A program made the translations under genes and the position numbers. From assembly GCA_019638635.1 (NCBI GenBank), contig JAHBTM010000001.1, positions 1 through 64,000 of the forward strand: a DNA stretch of 64,000 nt, given 5' to 3'. Source of the DNA: Ferruginibacter sp. Its GTDB lineage: Bacteria > Bacteroidota > Bacteroidia > Chitinophagales > Chitinophagaceae. Position 1 is the stretch's first letter; every line of letters starts with the position of its first letter. This document shows, piece by piece, positions 44,900 to 54,468 of this stretch. The notes under the pieces were generated by a model. The model was not told the origin of the DNA. It saw only the letters and a list, made by a program, of their open reading frames with translations, and did no database searches.

Positions 44900-45613
44900 T
44901 TACAAACCGCTAAAAGTAATCCCGATTTGAAGGGTATTGATTTCCGGGGCAACACCATCTTTAAAGAGGTTGTTCAGTGTGTAGGCACCGTGGATGGAGA
45001 ATATTCCGTAACCAATTCGTGCGGTGGCGGCCAATCTGGTAGAATTAAAATACGATTTTGAAGATTGTTTTTCGGTATAGCTTCCGATGGCGTTCCCCTG
45101 AGCATCCAGAAGGTTTTTAGCCTTGGTTTGGGCTTTCAGCAACGTACCCACTTTAAATCCGGCTGCGGCTTTAAATGTTTTTTTAGGTTGAGATGGATCT
45201 TTCATAAATCTCAGTTCCAGGGGAATTTCAGCATGGGTTGTACTGAGTTTATATTTTTTAAAATAGGGCTGACCGCTCAGTGAGGTAAATGGTAGGGTGG
45301 GTTGATTGCTGGTGATATCAACTTCCATTCTTTTAAACACCATATTACTGGTAGAAATGCCTAAACCGAAACCAATACTGAATTTTGAATTGTTCTTAAA
45401 CGGCTTATCGAGCATTATATACACATTCGCTCCTCTGCTAAAACCGCTTTGAGCCTGATTGATGCTGTCGGGCATCCCCAACCATGAATCATAACTCAGT
45501 TGAACCATAAAATGATCCGCCGCGCGGTTTAATTTCTGTTTATTTTTTTGTGCAAAAGTGGTAGATAGCGTTACCAGACAAAGGGCCAACAGGGAGAGTT
45601 TTCTCATATGCAA
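44900..45613 (-). CDS. Outer-membrane beta-barrel protein
   Basis: A 237-residue protein with signal peptide (MRKLSLLALCLVTLSTTFAQ) and alternating-strand barrel sequence (FSIGFGLGISTSNMVFKRMEVDI, AEIPLELRFMKDPSQPKKTFKAAAGFKVGTLLKAQ, ARIGYGIFSIHGAYTLNNLF, TLQIGITFSGL). It is an eight-strand, OmpA/porin-family-like small barrel of Bacteroidota. Role unknown. Confidence 0.82.
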   Translation of the reverse strand: MHMRKLSLLALCLVTLSTTFAQKNKQKLNRAADHFMVQLSYDSWLGMPDSINQAQSGFSRGANVYIMLDKPFKNNSKFSIGFGLGISTSNMVFKRMEVDITSNQPTLPFTSLSGQPYFKKYKLSTTHAEIPLELRFMKDPSQPKKTFKAAAGFKVGTLLKAQTKAKNLLDAQGNAIGSYTEKQSSKSYFNSTRLAATARIGYGIFSIHGAYTLNNLFKDGVAPEINTLQIGITFSGL

Positions 45614-45623
45614 TCAATTGGAG

Positions 45624-45631
45624 CAAAGCTA
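45624..45631 (-). promoter_or_regulatory. -7 promoter element of the barrel gene
   Basis: The minus strand reads TAGCTTTG, fitting TAnnTTTG, 10 nt upstream of the ATG at 45613. Confidence 0.55.
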
Positions 45632-45770
45632 ATTGCTGCCGGGTTATTGAAATGTTAAAGGGCGCAAAGGTATTATATTCCATTCATACAAGGGAAATCC
45701 GCTTCAAAACAACCTACCGGTACGTATTCGTTTTAAATGGGATGAAACCTTCACCGAAATTTTGCTTGCA

Positions 45771-46187
45771 TCAGGGTTGGGCCCCATTGTGCAGAGAAAT
45801 AGAAAAGGAGTTCTCTTTTTTAATCCTCGTTCCTTCACATTGAACTATGGTACACATACCGGGGGGCTGAAGCAGCACCCCGTAATCATAGCAACCATAG
45901 CCTTTGGGTTCTTCGTTCAAAAAATGAGTATGGTAGCGGAATACATATCCTTCCTGCATTAAATCTTCCACCGGAACCTGATGAGGTGGTGGGGTAGACT
46001 GATAGGTGTTTTTCAAAATCCTGCGGTTTTTGGTGAGGGCGTTGTTTACGTTTCGCATGAGGTTATTTTCCGGTGATTTGATGGCATTGTGAAAGTGGTT
46101 CCGGCAATAGTCGTCGCAAAAGCGTTTATCCATACGTCCTTTCAGGGGTTTGTTGCAGCAAATACAGTTACGGTTAAGGGTATTCAT
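45771..46187 (-). CDS. Small zinc-ribbon-like protein
   Basis: A 138-residue protein starting at ATG 46187 (MNTLNRNCICCNKPLKGRMDKRFCDDYCRNHFHN); the ATG at 46265 only adds an unconserved extension. The N-terminus has CxxC ... CDDYC, a treble-clef or zinc-ribbon pattern of the DUF2116-like type, followed by a helical segment and a C-terminal strand region. It resembles small Bacteroidota proteins of unknown role that may bind nucleic acid. Confidence 0.75.
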   Translation of the reverse strand: MNTLNRNCICCNKPLKGRMDKRFCDDYCRNHFHNAIKSPENNLMRNVNNALTKNRRILKNTYQSTPPPHQVPVEDLMQEGYVFRYHTHFLNEEPKGYGCYDYGVLLQPPGMCTIVQCEGTRIKKENSFSISLHNGAQP

Positions 46188-46381
46188 ATGTACAGATTTA
46201 GTTACACAATTTAACCGGAGTGCCCGCCAAAAACAATACCACGCATGGGTGGAAAAGGAGGGCACCTTTTTGGGATAAACATTTACTTACGAATGAAAAC
46301 GTTTGAGATACAACTGAGGATTTTGTTCCGTTGTTTCTTTGTTCAGTAAATCGATTTTTTTATTTATTAAAAACCGTACGT

Positions 46382-46726
46382 ATGAATGCGTTAAGAAACA
46401 AGGTTCAGTTGATCGGACATTTAGGCGCTGATCCGGAATCGAAAGACATTGACAATGGAAAAAAGTTGGTGAAGTTTTCATTGGCTACGAATGAAACTTA
46501 CAAGAACAATGCAGGTGAGAAGGTGACGGAGACCCAGTGGCATAATCTTGTGGCTTTTGGGAAGATTGCAGATGTTGCTGCGAAGTATCTGAACAAAGGT
46601 TCTGAGGTTGTGGTGGAGGGGAAGCTCGTTACCCGGAATTACGTCGATAAAGAAGGCGTGAAGCGTTATGTTACGGAGGTTCAGGTGAGTGACCTGTTGA
46701 TGATGGGGAGCAAACCCACTTCGTGA
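46382..46726 (+). CDS. ssb: Single-stranded DNA-binding protein (chromosomal copy)
   Basis: A 114-residue OB-fold SSB (MNALRNKVQLIGHLGADPESK, VKFSLATNETYKNNAGEKVTETQWHNLVAFGKIAD, YLNKGSEVVVEGKLVTRNY). Start at ATG 46382; the upstream ATG at 46331 gives an unconserved extension. It ends TSDLLMMGSKPTS-like without an acidic DDIPF tip, so it may be a secondary SSB and not the replicative one. It is more than half identical by eye to the element copy at 7994-8398. Followed by a hairpin terminator. Confidence 0.92.
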   Translation: MNALRNKVQLIGHLGADPESKDIDNGKKLVKFSLATNETYKNNAGEKVTETQWHNLVAFGKIADVAAKYLNKGSEVVVEGKLVTRNYVDKEGVKRYVTEVQVSDLLMMGSKPTS

Positions 46727-46736
46727 GTAATGGCTG

Positions 46737-46776
46737 AAGGATGTGGGTCGGCCGAGGGTCGGCTCCATCCTTTTTT
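46737..46776 (+). terminator. Terminator after chromosomal ssb
   Basis: AAGGAT (46737-46742) pairs with ATCCTT (46767-46772), with further GC pairing inside, followed by T residues. Confidence 0.7.
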
Positions 46777-47287
46777 ACCTTCCGAAATCGTCTTGCACCC
46801 GAACAATGTCTTCTTCATTGCTGGGGTTATCAGCATCGGTATGCCGCCAGATTTCAGCAATTACGCCCCAGTGATCCAGTCCTACCAAGCGGTGCCTTTC
46901 ACCTTGCTGTAATTCAATGATGTTGCCGGGTTGAAGGATTTGTTGTGTTCGTTCCACATCGTCGTAACTAGTTACTACGGCTACGGTGCCGTGTATTACT
47001 TTCCATATTTCTGCGCGGCGGTGGTGGTATTGCCAGCTCAGTCTTTTCTGTGGGGCCACGAGTAAAATTTTCGGACTGAGTTTACCGGAGATACCCAGTT
47101 GCTCCTGTGTAAGGTGAGGAAAATATTCCTGAATGAAGCGATCGGTGTCGGCTTCATCTATAACAAAAAACCCTCCCCAAGGGCGGGAAGCATCAACCTC
47201 ACGTATACGCATAAACGAAGATATACCGTTGTGTACTTCTTCAAATATTTTTTCGCGGGAAGATGTGTTATCAGTAGTGTTCAACAT
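46775..47287 (-). CDS. Cupin, mannose-6-phosphate isomerase type II-like
   Basis: A 170-residue cupin related to the C-terminal half of type II phosphomannose isomerases: RPWGGFFVIDEADTDRFIQEYF, LSPKILLVAPQKRLSWQYHHRRAEIWKVIHGTVAVV, LQPGNIIELQQGERHRLVG and WGVIAEIW. The metal-binding histidines (HHRRAE and ERHR) are present. Bacteroidota homologues are labelled phosphoheptose or mannose-6-phosphate isomerase; the actual sugar phosphate is unproved. It begins 10 nt after mnmG on the same strand. Confidence 0.85.
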   Translation of the reverse strand: MLNTTDNTSSREKIFEEVHNGISSFMRIREVDASRPWGGFFVIDEADTDRFIQEYFPHLTQEQLGISGKLSPKILLVAPQKRLSWQYHHRRAEIWKVIHGTVAVVTSYDDVERTQQILQPGNIIELQQGERHRLVGLDHWGVIAEIWRHTDADNPSNEEDIVRVQDDFGR

Positions 47288-47296
47288 GGTGTCCGG

Positions 47297-49162
47297 TTAT
47301 CTGCCCATATACACCATCAGAATTTGCACATCGCTTGGGCTAACGCCGGAAATCCGTGATGCTTGTCCGAGTGTACGGGGTTTTATTTTTGAAAATTTTT
47401 GTCTGGCCTCAGCACTCAGCGAAACCAGTTTATCGAAATTAAAGTTATCGGGTATCGACAAGTTTTCCAACTCATTCATCTTTTTCACCATTTCTTTTTC
47501 CTTGTTGATGTATGTTTCATATTTTATCTGGATTTCTGCCTGTTCGCATATTTCTTTTTCGAGGGTATTGAGATGCTGCAAGGATTTTGCGTGATGCTGC
47601 ATATCGTTCAGGCTGATGCCGGGCCGTAATAAAATTTGGGCAGCTTTTTGTTTGTTTTGTAGCGGTGCCGACCCTGCGCTTTCCAGAAAAGGATTGATCT
47701 CGGATGGTTCCAGGGCGGTTTGCTGCAGGTACGCTTTAAGGTCGTTCACCTGTTTCAGTTTTTCTTCCAGTTTTTGCATCCGATCAGCTCTTGCCAGGCC
47801 GGCATTAAAACTTCTTTCTGTGAGGCGGATATCGGCATTATCCTGACGCAATAATGTTCTGTATTCCGCTCTGCTGGTGAACATACGGTACGGCTCGTCG
47901 GTTCCTTTATTAATCAGATCATCTATCAGTACTCCAATATAGGCATCACTTCTGCTTAAAACGAATGGTTCTTTTTCTTTCACTGAAAGGTGTGCGTTCA
48001 TTCCAGCGATAAGGCCCTGGCAAGCGGCTTCTTCGTAGCCGGTGGTACCGTTGATTTGTCCTGCAAAGAACAAATGTTGAACCTCCTTGGTTTCCAGGGT
48101 TGAGTGTAGTTGGGTTGGAGGGAAATAATCGTATTCGATGGCGTAGCCCGGCCGGAACATTTTACAATGTTCGAACCCCGGAACCTTCTTAAGTGCTTGT
48201 AACTGAACAACTTCTGGTAAAGAGGTTGAGAATCCGTTCACGTAAATTTCAACCGTATTCCATCCTTCGGGTTCTACAAACAATTGATGGCGATCTCTTT
48301 CGGCGAAGCGGTTGATTTTGTCTTCTATACTCGGGCAGTACCTTGGGCCGCTGCCCTGGATGCGTCCCTGGTACATCGGACTTTCATCAAATCCTGTTTT
48401 CAGGATTTCGTGTACTTCCAGGCTGGTGTAGGTTATCCAGCAACTGCGTTGGGCTTCCGGTTTAAGGACCGGTTTTTCGAGGTAGCTGAAACCGCCCATT
48501 TCCTCATCTCCCTTTTGTTCTTCCATTTTAGAATAATCTAAACTGCGGCCGTCGATTCTGGGTGGGGTACCTGTTTTCAGCCGGTCGCTTTCAAAACCTA
48601 AGCTCACCAGTTGTTCGGTGATGCCGGTTGCCTGGGTTTCGGCCACTCTCCCACCTTTAAACTGTTGATTTCCAATGTGTATAACTCCATTCAGGAAGGT
48701 TCCATTGGTTAATACAACGGCTTTACTTCTGATAGCGTGTCCCATGCCGGTGATTACGCCACAGGCTTTATGGTTTTCTACTATAATTTCCTGAACTTTA
48801 TCCTGATAAAAATCTACGTTAGGGGTTTGTTCGAGCATTTCCCGCCAGGTGGTAGCAAAGAGGGACCGGTCGTTTTGGGCGCGCGGGCTCCACATAGCCG
48901 GACCTTTAGAGCGGTTGAGCATCCTAAACTGGATGGCACTTTTGTCGGTTACAATGCCGCTATACCCTCCTAGGGCATCAATTTCTTTTACAATTTGTCC
49001 TTTTGCAATACCGCCCATAGCCGGGTTGCAGCTCATTTGGGCTATGGTTTGCATGTTCATCGTCACCAGCAACACCTTGCTGCCCATATTGGCTGCTGCG
49101 GCAGCGGCTTCGCAACCTGCATGTCCGGCCCCTACTACAATAACATCATATTCCTGAAACAT
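47297..49162 (-). CDS. mnmG: tRNA uridine-5-carboxymethylaminomethyl modification enzyme MnmG
   Basis: A 621-residue FAD protein (GidA). The dinucleotide-binding loop is [73 protein letters not shown] and the conserved end [19 protein letters not shown] are typical. With MnmE it modifies the wobble uridine of several tRNAs. A CAAAGTTA (TAACTTTG on the coding strand) lies 8 nt upstream of the start, so the leader is very short. gidA is often close to replication origins. Confidence 0.97.
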   Translation of the reverse strand: MFQEYDVIVVGAGHAGCEAAAAAANMGSKVLLVTMNMQTIAQMSCNPAMGGIAKGQIVKEIDALGGYSGIVTDKSAIQFRMLNRSKGPAMWSPRAQNDRSLFATTWREMLEQTPNVDFYQDKVQEIIVENHKACGVITGMGHAIRSKAVVLTNGTFLNGVIHIGNQQFKGGRVAETQATGITEQLVSLGFESDRLKTGTPPRIDGRSLDYSKMEEQKGDEEMGGFSYLEKPVLKPEAQRSCWITYTSLEVHEILKTGFDESPMYQGRIQGSGPRYCPSIEDKINRFAERDRHQLFVEPEGWNTVEIYVNGFSTSLPEVVQLQALKKVPGFEHCKMFRPGYAIEYDYFPPTQLHSTLETKEVQHLFFAGQINGTTGYEEAACQGLIAGMNAHLSVKEKEPFVLSRSDAYIGVLIDDLINKGTDEPYRMFTSRAEYRTLLRQDNADIRLTERSFNAGLARADRMQKLEEKLKQVNDLKAYLQQTALEPSEINPFLESAGSAPLQNKQKAAQILLRPGISLNDMQHHAKSLQHLNTLEKEICEQAEIQIKYETYINKEKEMVKKMNELENLSIPDNFNFDKLVSLSAEARQKFSKIKPRTLGQASRISGVSPSDVQILMVYMGR

Positions 49163-49170
49163 AAGGGTGC

Positions 49171-49178
49171 AAAGTTAA
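49171..49178 (-). promoter_or_regulatory. -7 promoter element of mnmG
   Basis: The minus strand reads TAACTTTG, 8 nt from the start codon, implying a nearly leaderless transcript. Confidence 0.6.
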
Positions 49179-49211
49179 TTGATATCAAAAGTGAAAAGAA
49201 GTCGAAAGTGT

Positions 49212-49805
49212 TCAGCTTCCAAACTTTTGCAAAATGGATTGCTCGAGCAGGATATGTTCCAGGGTTTCACCCTGATTGATTCGCAGCAGGCTATCTCCAG
49301 TGAGTGAAGACAATAGTTTCCATTGGGTGGCCTGGGTGTTTAGGTATTCCCGTACAAATACCGGTAGTTCGGCTGATTGGAGATGGATGAGTTTCTCTAC
49401 CATTTTACCTGCTATTTCTAATTGGGTTCGTTCAAACACCTCCCGGAAGTAGTGCATGGCAGCGAATCCGGATACTTCCAGTATGGATGGGCCTAGTTCA
49501 TTTTTCACCCGAATATTCAGGAAATTCCAGCATAATTTCAGTTCGCTTTCCTGGTTGAGGTTAAAATGTTGCGCCGGAACGATATGTTCAAACTGCCATT
49601 TCCTTCCGAAATTATCCCAATTTAAATCTTCTGTAAACTGAAGGGCAATCCATTTTCTGAACCCATCTATCGTAATTCCAAAGTAAGGGGCATATTGGGC
49701 AGACGGTTGTTTTTCTAGGATGTACCTGCGCATGGCTATTTGCCATTTCCGTTTTTCCTTCAACATTTCCGCCTGGGTTGATTGTCCGTTTCGTTGTTCA
49801 TCCAT
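49212..49805 (-). CDS. HNH-like hypothetical protein
   Basis: A 197-residue protein. The middle contains WQFEHIVPAQHFNLNQESELKLCWNFLNIRVKNELG, with the EH(I/V)xP...N(L/F)...W spacing of HNH/His-Me finger nucleases (His at EHIVP, Asn at FLN). A metal-binding third residue is uncertain, so activity is unproved. The flanks are helical. The gene has a -7 element (TAGATTTG on its strand) five bases from the start and lies head-to-tail between mnmG and ybeY. Confidence 0.6.
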   Translation of the reverse strand: MDEQRNGQSTQAEMLKEKRKWQIAMRRYILEKQPSAQYAPYFGITIDGFRKWIALQFTEDLNWDNFGRKWQFEHIVPAQHFNLNQESELKLCWNFLNIRVKNELGPSILEVSGFAAMHYFREVFERTQLEIAGKMVEKLIHLQSAELPVFVREYLNTQATQWKLLSSLTGDSLLRINQGETLEHILLEQSILQKFGS

Positions 49806-49809
49806 TTAG

Positions 49810-49817
49810 CAAATCTA
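49810..49817 (-). promoter_or_regulatory. -7 promoter element of the HNH-like gene
   Basis: The minus strand reads TAGATTTG; only four bases separate it from the start codon. Confidence 0.5.
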
Positions 49818-49829
49818 ACGTTTCTCCCC

Positions 49830-49886
49830 GAAACAGTGTTACGTGGAACATTGTGTGTTTCTCGGTGAAACAGTGTTACGTGAAAC
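49830..49886. repeat. Duplicated parS-like sequence
   Basis: GAAACAGTGTTACGTG followed by [GA]AAC or GAAC occurs twice (49830-49849 and 49867-49886), 37 bp apart. The second contains GTGTTACGTGAAAC, matching 12 of 14 positions of the parS core GTTTCACGTGAAAC. Between them TGTTTC-TCG-GTGAAACA (49856-49872) is a parS-like palindrome with one extra base. Confidence 0.4.
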
Positions 49887-50301
49887 GTTTAGAAAAAAGC
49901 TTCAGGTAATGGTCTTCCCGCTCTCTCATTTGGGTCGCCTGAACCTTGGTTTTGTCGTTGTACCCACACAAATGCAGTACTCCGTGAAACAAGACCCGGT
50001 GCAATTCGTTAGACAGGGGTACATTGAAACGTTTGGCATTCTCTTTTACACGATCAACGCTGATATATAATTCTCCGCTGACAACCTGCTTTTCTTCACT
50101 GAAGCTAAAGGTGATGATATCTGTATAGTCGTGGTGGTTGAGATACTGCTGGTTTATTTTGAGGAGATACGCATCAGTACAAAAAACAAAATTCAGTGGA
50201 CCGGCGGTATGCTTTTCAGAAATAATGAGTTCTTGCAAAAACGCTTTAAGTTGGCGAATGTGCCGGATGCGTAGAGGAGTTTGATAATTAAAATGAATCA
50301 T
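49876..50301 (-). CDS. ybeY: Endoribonuclease YbeY
   Basis: A 141-residue zinc-dependent rRNA maturation nuclease. The start at 50301 (MIHFNYQTPLRIRHIRQLKAFLQELI) is preferred to the ATG at 50376. The signature HRVLFHGVLHLCGYNDKT has the HGxLHLxGY(N/D)H pattern, in which the third zinc ligand is Asn/Asp-altered (GYND instead of GYDH), and then EDHYL supplies another histidine. The role is 16S rRNA 3' processing and quality control. Its stop codon lies within the parS-like repeat. Confidence 0.93.
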   Translation of the reverse strand: MIHFNYQTPLRIRHIRQLKAFLQELIISEKHTAGPLNFVFCTDAYLLKINQQYLNHHDYTDIITFSFSEEKQVVSGELYISVDRVKENAKRFNVPLSNELHRVLFHGVLHLCGYNDKTKVQATQMREREDHYLKLFSKRFT

Positions 50302-50340
50302 TGTTTCTATATTCGAAAATATAAAAACAAATGGATAGGA

Positions 50341-50348
50341 TACCTTTG
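50341..50348 (+). promoter_or_regulatory. -7 promoter element of feoA
   Basis: TACCTTTG fits TAnnTTTG, 21 nt before the ATG at 50370. Confidence 0.6.
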
Positions 50349-50369
50349 TGGAAACGATAATTGATTGGA

Positions 50370-50597
50370 ATGACAAAGAAGCTCTCTGAAATTAAGCCCG
50401 GTAAATCAGCCCGCATCACCGCCTTTTCCAGTGAGGAGCTGTTTTTGAAATTAATGGAAATGGGTTGTGTGCCCGGGGAAATTGTAACGGTGAACCAGAT
50501 AGCGCCACTCAAAGACCCGATCTCCATTACCGTTTCGGGGTATCAGTTGAGCCTGCGGCTAAATGAGGCAGATCAGGTAATCGTTGAAGAATGTTAA
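50370..50597 (+). CDS. feoA: FeoA domain protein
   Basis: A 75-residue SH3-like FeoA domain: KKLSEIKPGKSARITAFSSEELFLKLMEMGCVPGEIVTVNQIAPLKDPISITVSGYQLSLRLNEADQVIVEE. Start ATG 50370 is chosen over an in-frame TTG nine bases earlier. FeoA assists FeoB in ferrous iron uptake; feoB is not found downstream, where nadD follows 12 nt later instead. It could act with a distant feoB or as a domain-only regulator. Confidence 0.92.
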   Translation: MTKKLSEIKPGKSARITAFSSEELFLKLMEMGCVPGEIVTVNQIAPLKDPISITVSGYQLSLRLNEADQVIVEEC

Positions 50598-50609
50598 TAC
50601 CCCGCTTTT

Positions 50610-51182
50610 ATGAACATTGGTTTATACTTTGGATCGTTTAACCCCATACACCACGGCCACCTCATCATTGCCAATCATATTGTGCAAACTCAGCCGTTAG
50701 ATGAGGTATGGTTTATTGTTTCTCCTCAAAATCCGTTCAAACCTGCGGCTACCCTGCTCAACGAAAACCATCGCTATTTCCTCGTTCAGGAAGCTATTGA
50801 AGGAGAACATCGGTTGAAAGCCAGTAACGTAGAGTTTCATCTCCCCAAACCTTCCTACACCATCCACACCCTTACGTACCTTCAGGAGCAATATCCAAAA
50901 CATCAGTTCCATGTGATTATGGGCAGCGATAGTTTCCAAAATGTGGAACGCTGGAAAAATGGAGAACTCATTCTTCAGAACTACCCCATCATCATCTACA
51001 AAAGACCGGGATTTATGGTGGAACCGGTAGAAGGTGCCCGACTCACCATAGCAGATGCCCCTTTACTTGAAATTTCGTCTACGCATATCCGTGAGTTAAT
51101 AAAACGCAACCAGTCGATACGGTATCTTGTACCCGATGCGGTAATCCGCGAAATAGAAAAAGGGATGTATTACAAAAAATAA
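50610..51182 (+). CDS. nadD: Nicotinate-nucleotide adenylyltransferase
   Basis: A 190-residue enzyme transferring AMP to nicotinate mononucleotide in NAD synthesis. The nucleotidyltransferase loop is LYFGSFNPIHHGHLIIANHIV, and the second motif is LEISSTHIRELIKRNQSIRYLVPDAV, with the SSTxIR pattern. It is convergent with the chromate transporter gene. nadA of the same pathway lies 2.3 kb away on the opposite strand. Confidence 0.95.
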   Translation: MNIGLYFGSFNPIHHGHLIIANHIVQTQPLDEVWFIVSPQNPFKPAATLLNENHRYFLVQEAIEGEHRLKASNVEFHLPKPSYTIHTLTYLQEQYPKHQFHVIMGSDSFQNVERWKNGELILQNYPIIIYKRPGFMVEPVEGARLTIADAPLLEISSTHIRELIKRNQSIRYLVPDAVIREIEKGMYYKK

Positions 51183-51183
51183 A

Positions 51184-52431
51184 TCAGGAAATTGCTCCTG
51201 CAATCATGCAAACAAGCACTATAACGGGTGCGGGTACACGAGAATAACGAAGCAGCAAAAAAGTGGCGGTAATGATTCCCAGTTGCATCATAAAATTGCT
51301 TGTATCCAGCGTGTGGCGTATGTTTCCCATGATGTACAAGGCTGCTGCAAACATATATCCTACCACCACCGCATGAATACCTTCCAGTGCCCGGTACACC
51401 ACCACATATTTTTTCAGATACTGCCACACCGGAAAAAAGAACAATACCAGTAACGCACTGGGGAGAAATATCGCCACCGTACCTATGGTGCATCCTAACA
51501 GCTGCATGGCCTTGCCCTCGTCTTTCATAATCACCCCGCCGGTGTAAGACGCTACCGAAAAAACAGGTCCGGGTACACCGCGCACCACACCATATCCTGT
51601 AAGTAATTCATCACGCGGAATGCGGATGGCGTTTGGGTTTTTCTCCTGCACCCGGGTAGCATCCGGCCGGGCTACGTACTGATCCAGCATCATGGGCAAC
51701 AAAACATCTCCCCCGCCAAAAACCAAACTACCAAAGCGGTAGAAGTTTTCAAACATATTGTATGCCTTTCGGTGCTCCCACTCCTGCTTCCTGGCCGTTT
51801 CACTCAAAATTCCGGCAATCATAAAAATGAAAACGAACAACCATATGTTGGTCCACCGTATTTGCCGGGGTTTAATCACTTCCTTCTCCGGGATACGCCG
51901 GTTACTGAAATTGGCCACTATTCCACCCAATACAATCAATACCGGCAACATCCAGGGCATTTTGAAGTAGTAATAGCTAATGCCGGCGGATAACAACATC
52001 ACCACCCAGGTAATTAAATTTTTAACCGATACCAGCAAAGCACTAAAGGATGCATACACCAGAAAACCCACCGCCATGGGTTGAACATAGCGAAACAGCC
52101 TGGCTGCCACCTCACTGTCGTTTCCTGTCATGAAAAATGAAATAGCACCCATTAGGATGCTGGCCGGCAAAATCCAAATCAGCAGCGTTAAAATGGCCAA
52201 TGGAAGGCCACCCCTTTTATAACCAATTAACGTTAAGGTTTGTGTGGAGGATGCTCCGGGAATAATCTGACAAAACGTATTGTAATCTATCAGTTCGAGT
52301 TCGGTGATATCCCGACGTTTATGCACAAAAGTTTTCATCATCATGCCCAGGTGAGCCTGCGGACCACCAAAAGCAGTGAGCGTGTACCTTAAAACTGCTT
52401 TCAGAAAAGGGATGTGACGAATCAGGACCAA
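51184..52431 (-). CDS. Chromate transporter-like (CHR family) protein
   Basis: A 415-residue inner-membrane protein with two CHR repeats, each with ~5-6 hydrophobic helices. The first has [13 protein letters not shown] and [46 protein letters not shown]; the second has [15 protein letters not shown] and [24 protein letters not shown]. The paired GGxxxH/GGGxV and PGP motifs are typical of ChrA, which exports chromate in exchange for protons. In many bacteria the substrate remains untested. It ends 1 nt from the convergent nadD. Confidence 0.9.
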   Translation of the reverse strand: MVLIRHIPFLKAVLRYTLTAFGGPQAHLGMMMKTFVHKRRDITELELIDYNTFCQIIPGASSTQTLTLIGYKRGGLPLAILTLLIWILPASILMGAISFFMTGNDSEVAARLFRYVQPMAVGFLVYASFSALLVSVKNLITWVVMLLSAGISYYYFKMPWMLPVLIVLGGIVANFSNRRIPEKEVIKPRQIRWTNIWLFVFIFMIAGILSETARKQEWEHRKAYNMFENFYRFGSLVFGGGDVLLPMMLDQYVARPDATRVQEKNPNAIRIPRDELLTGYGVVRGVPGPVFSVASYTGGVIMKDEGKAMQLLGCTIGTVAIFLPSALLVLFFFPVWQYLKKYVVVYRALEGIHAVVVGYMFAAALYIMGNIRHTLDTSNFMMQLGIITATFLLLRYSRVPAPVIVLVCMIAGAIS

Positions 52432-52446
52432 CTATATGTGCATGCT

Positions 52447-53388
52447 TTACTTTTTTAATCCGATTTCTCTCAACCGCTCATCGAGGTATTCCCCTGCGGT
52501 AGCATCTTCATATGCTTTAGGATGTGCATCATCGATGCAACTCTCCAGGCAACGCAGGCTCATACTGCTTTTTGGATGTAAAAAGAACGGTATAGAGAAT
52601 CGGCTGGTATGCCAGAGTTCCCGTTTTGGATTTACCACGCGGTGTGTAGTACTGCGCAATTTGTTGTTGGTTAAACGTTGCAACATATCGCCCACGTTCA
52701 CCACAATTTGCTCCGGTAAGGAAGTTACCGGAACCCACTCATCCTGCTTGGTAAGTATTTCCAAACCATCCGCCGAAGCGCCTACTAACAGTGTAATCAG
52801 GTTGATGTCTTCGTGTTGTTCTGCACGGATGGCACTTTTAGGCTCCTGTGTAATTGGCGGATAGTGTATCGCCCTCAGGATGGAATTTCCGTTATGAACA
52901 AACTCATCAAAATAATGCTCATCGAGGTTGAGGTACAATGCAATGGCCTGTAACAAAGCTTTACCGGATTGCTCAAATGCGCGGTAGGCACTTTCAAACG
53001 TGGGGTTGAATGGTTTCACCTGCTCCACCTGCACATTGGGCGGATATTCTTCTTCTTTAAATCCATCACGCGGAACCTGACCATATTGGAAAAATTCTTT
53101 CAAATCCGGCGCATCACTTCCTTTGGCATGTTCTTTACCAAAGCTGGTATATCCACGTTGTCCGGCAAGTTCCGGTATTTCATAGCGCTTTTTCTGTTCC
53201 AGCGGAAGAGAGAAAAACTCCTGTACATATTGATACAAATGTGCAATTAACTCATCGGGAATGCCGTGGTTTTTTACTGCAACAAATCCAACTTCTTCAT
53301 ATGCTTTACCCAGCTTTTGCACAAAATCGGCCTTGCGTGCGGGATCACCGCTTAAAAAATCGGCCAGGTCAACGGTAGGAATTGCCAT
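52447..53388 (-). CDS. Isopenicillin-N-synthase-like Fe(II)/2-oxoglutarate oxygenase
   Basis: A 313-residue enzyme of the IPNS/ACC-oxidase family. The N-terminal DIOX_N region has AIPTVDLADFLSGD and VGFVAVKNHGIPDELI. The iron ligands are His and Asp in AEQHEDINLITLLVG and a later His in THRVVNP. The RxS pair is in TSRFSIPFFLHP, which usually holds 2-oxoglutarate. It is related to bacterial 2OG-Fe(II) enzymes of undetermined substrate and is not a penicillin biosynthesis gene by context. Confidence 0.9.
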   Translation of the reverse strand: MAIPTVDLADFLSGDPARKADFVQKLGKAYEEVGFVAVKNHGIPDELIAHLYQYVQEFFSLPLEQKKRYEIPELAGQRGYTSFGKEHAKGSDAPDLKEFFQYGQVPRDGFKEEEYPPNVQVEQVKPFNPTFESAYRAFEQSGKALLQAIALYLNLDEHYFDEFVHNGNSILRAIHYPPITQEPKSAIRAEQHEDINLITLLVGASADGLEILTKQDEWVPVTSLPEQIVVNVGDMLQRLTNNKLRSTTHRVVNPKRELWHTSRFSIPFFLHPKSSMSLRCLESCIDDAHPKAYEDATAGEYLDERLREIGLKK

Positions 53389-53466
53389 AATCAGTTTGTT
53401 TTAATAATGAAGGGCGATAAAATTATTAATAAATTTCAGTTTACAAACTTTATTTATTTAGCCGGA

Positions 53467-54468
53467 TTACAAACCATAGCGGGCACTGATCTCAAGCATA
53501 CGGTCGATCGGCAGTTTGGCACGAAGCCTTAAGCTTTCAGGCATGATGATTTCGGGTTGGCCGTACTTCATACAGAGGTAGAGTTTTTCGAGGGTGTTCA
53601 ATTTCATATACGGACATTCATTGCAGGCACAGGCATTATCCGGCGGGGCCGGGATGAAGGTTTTATGCGGACTGGCCTTTTCCATCTGATGAAGGATTCC
53701 CGTTTCTGTAACCACAATAAAAGATTCAGCTGAATCGGTTTGAGTAAACTTCAGTAAACCGGTGGTACTCCCTATAAAATCAGCCAATGCCAGCACGGGT
53801 TCTTCACATTCAGGATGTGCAATCACTTTAGCTTCGGGATGGCGAAGTTTAAGCTGTTTCAGTTTCTCCACACTAAAAATTTCGTGCACCATACACGCCC
53901 CGTTCCAGAGCAACATATTTCTGCCGGTTTTTTTATTCAGGTATGCTCCGAGATTTTTATCGGGTGCAAAGATGATGGGCGTTTCTTCCGGAATAGATTC
54001 AACTATTTTCTGCGCATTGCTCGAGGTACAGATGTAATCGCTCAGGGCTTTTATCTCTGCACTGCAATTGATGTAGGTTACCACTACATGATCGGGATGT
54101 TTATCTTTAAACGCTTTAAACAGAGCCGGTGGAGCAGAATCACTCAGGGAACATCCGGCTTTCAGATCGGGCAGTACCACCTTCTTGGATGGATTCAAAA
54201 TCTTGGCTGTTTCCGCCATAAAATGTACACCGGCAAAAACAATCATATCCGCTTCAGTACTTTGTGCTTTCTGTGCCAGGCCCAAACTATCCCCAATGTA
54301 ATCGGCCACATCCTGAATATCCGGCTCCTGATAATAATGCGCCAGCACAATCGCATTTTTTTCTTTTTTCAATTTTTCAATCTCTGCAAAAAGATCCAGG
54401 GTTGGATCCACCGGAATATCAAGGTATCCTTTTTCTTCAAGCGTATTTGGAATGTGTATATCTGACAT
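53467..54468 (-). CDS. nadA: Quinolinate synthase
   Basis: A 333-residue [4Fe-4S] enzyme condensing iminoaspartate with DHAP to quinolinate for NAD. It shows [27 protein letters not shown], the cysteines in LKAGCSLSD and ECEEPVLA, and TETGILHQM followed by [23 protein letters not shown]. Length is that of the usual NadA. It faces a 600-bp A+T-rich gap upstream and is divergent from the PPIase gene. Confidence 0.95.
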   Translation of the reverse strand: MSDIHIPNTLEEKGYLDIPVDPTLDLFAEIEKLKKEKNAIVLAHYYQEPDIQDVADYIGDSLGLAQKAQSTEADMIVFAGVHFMAETAKILNPSKKVVLPDLKAGCSLSDSAPPALFKAFKDKHPDHVVVTYINCSAEIKALSDYICTSSNAQKIVESIPEETPIIFAPDKNLGAYLNKKTGRNMLLWNGACMVHEIFSVEKLKQLKLRHPEAKVIAHPECEEPVLALADFIGSTTGLLKFTQTDSAESFIVVTETGILHQMEKASPHKTFIPAPPDNACACNECPYMKLNTLEKLYLCMKYGQPEIIMPESLRLRAKLPIDRMLEISARYGL

